A stretch of DNA of 64,000 nt from NCBI GenBank assembly GCA_009779855.1, contig WRBC01000006.1, positions 1 through 64,000 on the forward strand, read 5' to 3'. The notes beneath the pieces were generated by a model. It had not been told where the DNA came from, searched no databases, and saw only the letters and a list, made by a program, of their open reading frames with translations. This stretch comes from Coriobacteriia bacterium (GTDB taxonomy: Bacteria > Actinomycetota > Coriobacteriia > WRKU01 > WQUG01). The position numbers and the translations under genes are program-made. This document shows positions 60,475 to 64,000 of the stretch, piece after piece (position 1 is the first letter of the stretch; each line of letters opens with the position of its first letter).

Positions 60475-61428
60475 TTGAAGCTAGGAGAACTGTTTGATCT
60501 AGCAATTAAGCGCGGCATTGAACATGACCCCCGCGGCAAAAAAGCTGTGGATAGAGTACTACGCTTAGCTAAAGAAGAATTTGAAGCTCTTGATGATGAC
60601 AAAAAGAAAGAATTTGACCAGGATAAGTTGCAAAACCCTTATACCGATTCAAAGATTCTTACGGGTGACCTCGACCGCAAGATTAAAGGTCTCATTATTG
60701 GTGTAGACATGGAGGTCGGAGAAGTCTTACTAGCTGACCGTCTACGTGAAAAGGGTGAGGATATTGACCTGATCTGGTCACATCACCCAGAAGGAAAGGC
60801 ACTTGGTGGCCTGGCAGAACTGATGAAGATGCAAGAAGATCTTCTTAGTGACTTAGGACTACCTATCTCAGCAGCCGAAGGACTTATGGCAAAGCGCATC
60901 AGCGAAGTCGATCGTTCCATATGGCCTGTTAACCACAACCGTGCCGTAGATGCTGCAGAGTTGCTAGACTTTGCAATGCTTAGTGTTCATACCCCCACTG
61001 ATAATATGGTTGCAACTTTCCTACAGAAGCTCATGGATAAAAAGAAGCCAGAAACTCTGGGGGACATTGTTAAAGAACTGAAAGAGATTCCTGAGTACGC
61101 ACGCCAAATCGAAAACAACGCAGGACCTAAGATTCTTCTAGGTAGCGATAAGATGCGCGCGGGCAAAATTGTTGTAGATATGACAGGCGGAACCAGCGGA
61201 TCGGAAGATGTGTACGAACGCCTAAGTCGCGAAGGGGTAAGCACCATAATCTGCATGCACATCCCAGAATCACACCGCAAAAACTGCGAGAAGAATAATA
61301 TTAACGTGATAATCGCAGGTCATATTGCCAGTGATGCTGTAGGCATGAACTTACTTATGGATGAGATTGAAGCAAAGGGCGTGAAGGTATACTGCTGTAG
61401 TGGCTTCTATCGCCACAAGCGCAACTAG
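60475..61428 (+). CDS. NIF3-like metal-binding protein
   Basis: The product is 317 aa from TTG 60475, chosen over GTG 60466 because AGGGAG is 8 nt before the TTG but overlaps the GTG. The NIF3 metal-site motifs are LIWSHHPEGKAL and NVIIAGHIASDAVGMNLL, with VDMEVGEVLLADRL and a central VVDMTGGTSGSEDVYERLS. NIF3 proteins (including bacterial YqfO/YbgI) bind two metals; their enzymatic role is not settled. Monocistronic. Confidence 0.88.
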   Translation: MKLGELFDLAIKRGIEHDPRGKKAVDRVLRLAKEEFEALDDDKKKEFDQDKLQNPYTDSKILTGDLDRKIKGLIIGVDMEVGEVLLADRLREKGEDIDLIWSHHPEGKALGGLAELMKMQEDLLSDLGLPISAAEGLMAKRISEVDRSIWPVNHNRAVDAAELLDFAMLSVHTPTDNMVATFLQKLMDKKKPETLGDIVKELKEIPEYARQIENNAGPKILLGSDKMRAGKIVVDMTGGTSGSEDVYERLSREGVSTIICMHIPESHRKNCEKNNINVIIAGHIASDAVGMNLLMDEIEAKGVKVYCCSGFYRHKRN

Positions 61429-61517
61429 TGGAACGAGCTTACACGGATTACACAAATCCAAGGGACAACCCCTTAGCCTGACAGAAACAGTCAGTCAAGC
61501 CAATAATAGCGCTATGC

Positions 61518-61549
61518 AAATCGGGACTTCGTTAACGAAGTCCCGATTT
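61518..61549. terminator. bidirectional terminator after NIF3
   Basis: A perfect 32-bp palindrome (half-site AAATCGGGACTTCGTT) carries A/T ends on both sides. It separates convergent NIF3 and the DUF4349 lipoprotein gene. Confidence 0.88.
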
Positions 61550-61572
61550 CAATTACTGAAAAATCCTTCACT

Positions 61573-62631
61573 CTATATCGAGTCATCTGCTTTAGGCTGA
61601 CTGTAATTTTGATGCGCTGCAGTCGCCATAGCTTTCTTCTTTTTATAGCGACGTAAAACTACCACAAGAACGACCGCAGGAATCCCCAGGAAGACTAGGG
61701 CAAAAGGAAGTACCGCAATAAGTACAAGAGCTATCCCTTGAACGAAATTGCCAAACGCCTCCAACGAAGCAGTAAAAGTGTGTCCTGCACGAGCAAGAAA
61801 GCCTTCTTCTGCTGGTGGAGTAATAGTTTGGACTTCTGTAAGCGTGACAGTAACAGTGCTCATCGCCGCAAGGTCTTCCGTCATAAGGTTTTGACCTCTT
61901 AGGCGCTCGATGTCGGTACGAACTTCTGAAATCCTGTCTCGAATTTCAAAAAGATCGCTCATATCAACCGCTCTTTCCATGAATTCGAGCAATTCGGCCT
62001 CTTCGGCCTCTAATATCTTGATACGAGCTTCGTTATCAAAAAAGGTATCTGTAACATCGTCCCCTGTTTTAGAGAGCGAAAGCAGATTACCTTGCTCTGT
62101 TATACCCTCTACGAAGCCCTCAAACTTATCCTGAGGAACACGAAGTACGGCGCGATAAGTGCGTAAGTTATTCTCGCTACCATCCCCTGTTAGTTCAGAG
62201 TCTTGAGTATGTCCACCAGCTTCTGATAGAGCCGACTCAATGCCTGCTTTGGACTGATCAAAGTTCTTGGTTTCTAGTCTTGCCTCTGCAAAGAAGATGA
62301 GCATTCGATTTTGCTCTGTCTCCCCCCGAGGAGCAGGCAAGGAATCTTCTGCGTCCTCCGAAGTCTCTGGCAAAGGTGAACTTCTCACGTCGATGTCTGA
62401 AGTATCCAATTCGGCCTCTTCACCATCAAAACTTCTGTACGCAAGATTCCTTGAGCCCCCTATGCCCAAGGTGGCACTATCTTCTGCCACAAACTCTTTC
62501 TCTGTTTGGGTTGTTTGGGGTTCAGATAGGGTTGTAACCTCTGCTGCACTGTCATCTGACGCACAACCAATCACTGCGGTTAATGCAAAAAGCATTAAGA
62601 GTACTGCAAGAACTACTGGTATTTTTCTCAT
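61573..62631 (-). CDS. DUF4349 family lipoprotein
   Basis: The product is 352 aa from ATG 62631 (GGGAGG 7 nt upstream). A lipoprotein signal (VVLAVLLMLFALTAVIGC) is followed by an acidic linker. The DUF4349 region (FAEARLETKNFDQSKAGIESALSEAGG; RVPQDKFEGFVEGITEQGNLLSLSKTGDDVTD) contains a coiled coil (LEAEEAELLEFMERAVDMSDLFEIRDRISEVRTDIERL). A membrane helix (IALVLIAVLPFALVFLGIPAVVLVVVL) and a basic tail end the protein. Lipid anchor and C-terminal helix would tether both ends. Function unknown. Confidence 0.88.
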   Translation of the reverse strand: MRKIPVVLAVLLMLFALTAVIGCASDDSAAEVTTLSEPQTTQTEKEFVAEDSATLGIGGSRNLAYRSFDGEEAELDTSDIDVRSSPLPETSEDAEDSLPAPRGETEQNRMLIFFAEARLETKNFDQSKAGIESALSEAGGHTQDSELTGDGSENNLRTYRAVLRVPQDKFEGFVEGITEQGNLLSLSKTGDDVTDTFFDNEARIKILEAEEAELLEFMERAVDMSDLFEIRDRISEVRTDIERLRGQNLMTEDLAAMSTVTVTLTEVQTITPPAEEGFLARAGHTFTASLEAFGNFVQGIALVLIAVLPFALVFLGIPAVVLVVVLRRYKKKKAMATAAHQNYSQPKADDSI

Positions 62632-62670
62632 AATTTGGCCTCCCGTATGCAGTCTAACATAAGAAATCAT

Positions 62671-62722
62671 TGTAGAGGCCTCAGAAAGCGTAGCTCACTT
62701 TGAGCACACTGAAGCCTCTACA
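62671..62722. repeat. long imperfect inverted repeat in lipoprotein leader
   Basis: TGTAGAGGC-C-TCA pairs with TGA-A-GCCTCTACA (12 bp plus one mismatch), and an inner GCTCA/TGAGC stem sits in the loop. It lies between the permease stop and the lipoprotein start, with no U-tract. It may be a leader-RNA structure, or a weak stop for the permease. Confidence 0.5.
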
Positions 62723-62755
62723 TATAATACGATTTAGGAGTCCAACAGGTTGCAG

Positions 62756-64000
62756 CTACCCTTTCGAAGTAGTGCTTTTTGGTAAAGCTTCACTATCGTT
62801 ATCGAAATCATCGCCACCTTTAGCCTTCTTGTGGTTGTAGTACAGCATTCCTATAGCCATTACCACAGCAAAGAAAAGCAAGAAGAACAGCGCAGCACCT
62901 GCTTGAGTATAGAAAACGGCATAAATCAAGAAAGATGCACCTAGAGTCGCTGCTGCAGGGGCAACAAAACGATTAAACCATCCCAATTCCTTGCCTTTGA
63001 TCATAACCATGATAAAGACGGGAATCAGAAAGCTGTTTAGGGTAATAGGCACTAATCCTGCGATATCAAAGGTTGCTACTCTGCCACCGCTAACCCAGTT
63101 AAAGAAGTCTCCGTACCAACCAGTGAAATTCGCACCCCAGGCTACCATCCATGCAGCAACAGCCAACAAGAACAAGGTTGCTGAATTATTGGGCATGTTT
63201 GTCACACGATCAACCTGTGAAAAGAGATCTGGGTTGAAGCCTTTTTTCTTTGTTGCAAGGGCATAGAATGTCTTTTGTCCACCAATCATGAGCCCATTAA
63301 GTGTGCCTAGGCAAGATATGATTACAAAAACGAAGAGTAGCGTTCCTGCTGCCTCATGGAACAAGGTTTCAAAGGCAGTTCGTACTCCACCAGCACCTGC
63401 AATCTGGTCAAGAGGCGCAGAACCAAAAATCCCCACAAAATACGATACATAGATAGCAATAATCACCAACATACCGCCAACAAGAGCAATCGGTAGATTG
63501 CGCTTAGGATTCTTCACTTCACTTGCAATGTTAAGCACAGCTTCCCAGCCAATATAGGCAAATATCGTTGCGATCAAAGCAACGAAGAAGGGATTTGTTG
63601 CCAGGTATCCTACGGCATCTGGAACGTAGGCTGAGACCTCCCTCATGTTGTCTATGGTTGTACCATTTACCAGACCCATGATAGTTCCCACAACACCCAT
63701 GATAATCAAAGGTATTACCTTAAGAACAGCACATGATACATGGAAGCGTGATGCAAGTTTTGGGCTTAGTACCGTCATGGCATAGATTGCGACCAAGTAG
63801 AACAGGGCCAACATGTATGTATAACCGCTAAAAGCCGCCTCAGTTTCAGGTACCCATTGAAAAAGTACCACGGTAAAACGAGCCGAAATCCAGGCTAAAA
63901 TTCCTGTGAGTGACGGGAAAAAGATAGTTGCCAGAAACCATCCAAAGGCATAACCGTATCTTCTGCCTACTAGATGCTCTGAGAGGCCTACAAGTCCTGC
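62756..64000 (-). CDS. APC-superfamily amino-acid permease, N-terminus beyond window
   Basis: The frame is open to base 64000 (415 codons seen), so the N-terminus is missing. About ten membrane segments are visible, with APC features AGLVGLSEHLVGRRYGYAFGW, FAYIGWEAVLNIASEVKNPKRNLPIALVGG and GTLNGLMIGGQKTFYALATKKK. It ends in a charged cytoplasmic tail. Import or exchange of an amino acid is likely; the substrate is not predictable. The next gene on this strand is the DUF4349 lipoprotein. Confidence 0.9.
   Translation of the reverse strand, partial: AGLVGLSEHLVGRRYGYAFGWFLATIFFPSLTGILAWISARFTVVLFQWVPETEAAFSGYTYMLALFYLVAIYAMTVLSPKLASRFHVSCAVLKVIPLIIMGVVGTIMGLVNGTTIDNMREVSAYVPDAVGYLATNPFFVALIATIFAYIGWEAVLNIASEVKNPKRNLPIALVGGMLVIIAIYVSYFVGIFGSAPLDQIAGAGGVRTAFETLFHEAAGTLLFVFVIISCLGTLNGLMIGGQKTFYALATKKKGFNPDLFSQVDRVTNMPNNSATLFLLAVAAWMVAWGANFTGWYGDFFNWVSGGRVATFDIAGLVPITLNSFLIPVFIMVMIKGKELGWFNRFVAPAAATLGASFLIYAVFYTQAGAALFFLLFFAVVMAIGMLYYNHKKAKGGDDFDNDSEALPKSTTSKG

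Overview
The window looks like chromosomal DNA from a low-to-medium GC member of the Coriobacteriia (Actinomycetota), most likely Eggerthellaceae-like. The evidence is the actinobacterial/Gram-positive cluster rapZ-yvcK-whiA, the ppdK-dgt-dnaG-rpoD block with a Lys/Ala-rich sigma-A tail, DapL-type lysine/cell-wall biosynthesis, and paired membrane-anchored multiheme c-type cytochromes of the sort common in anaerobic Eggerthellaceae. I did not run a similarity search, so the family-level placement is inference. Most genes lie on the minus strand.

Layout. 1-9817: a three-gene surface operon on the minus strand: a 1069-aa secreted adhesin-like protein, a polytopic membrane protein, then a giant YD-repeat (Rhs-type) protein whose C-terminus lies beyond base 1. 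10096: rpmB (L28), convergent with a DrrAB-like ABC exporter (10415-12183). 12406-14656: four small minus-strand genes, one apparently starting at AUU. 14896-16534: a zinc-ribbon/Ltp-domain membrane protein and a small membrane protein. 16576-18112: tmRNA, a structured inverted-repeat region, a 38-aa membrane-peptide ORF divergent from lexA, and lexA. 18200-23021: hflX, dapL and an Fe-S flavin oxidoreductase. 23139-23784: a hicAB module with its own palindromic operator. 24014-30184: rny, a GHKL ATPase, miaB, miaA and dapF packed end to end. 30387: selB. 32409-34752: hom-thrB. 34923: an internally duplicated surface protein. 36624: a CAU tRNA. 36755-44179: ppdK-dgt-dnaG-rpoD. 44337: an acetamidase/formamidase. 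45844-47232: two DUF4854-like proteins. 47235-51282: rapZ-yvcK-whiA plus a coiled-coil protein and YceD. 51377-54136: a rhodanese lipoprotein and a short UvrA-like ATPase. 54295: a CCA-adding enzyme. 55673-58627: tandem dodecaheme cytochromes. 58748-64000: a SagB-type nitroreductase, a membrane-anchored protein, NIF3, a DUF4349 lipoprotein and a truncated amino-acid permease.

How parts connect. dapL, dapF, hom and thrB belong to aspartate-family metabolism. miaA and miaB act successively on A37 of tRNA. LexA-box-like sites and an identical 27-bp promoter/operator block tie three transcription units together: lexA, a divergent one-helix membrane peptide, and the ABC exporter 5 kb away. That points to a compact SOS regulon. 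The most novel-looking items are this SOS peptide/exporter pair, the Rhs surface operon, two genes lacking any AUG/GUG/UUG start but carrying a Shine-Dalgarno 8 nt before AUU or AUC, the duplicated surface protein, and the tandem cytochromes with a CX3CH first motif.
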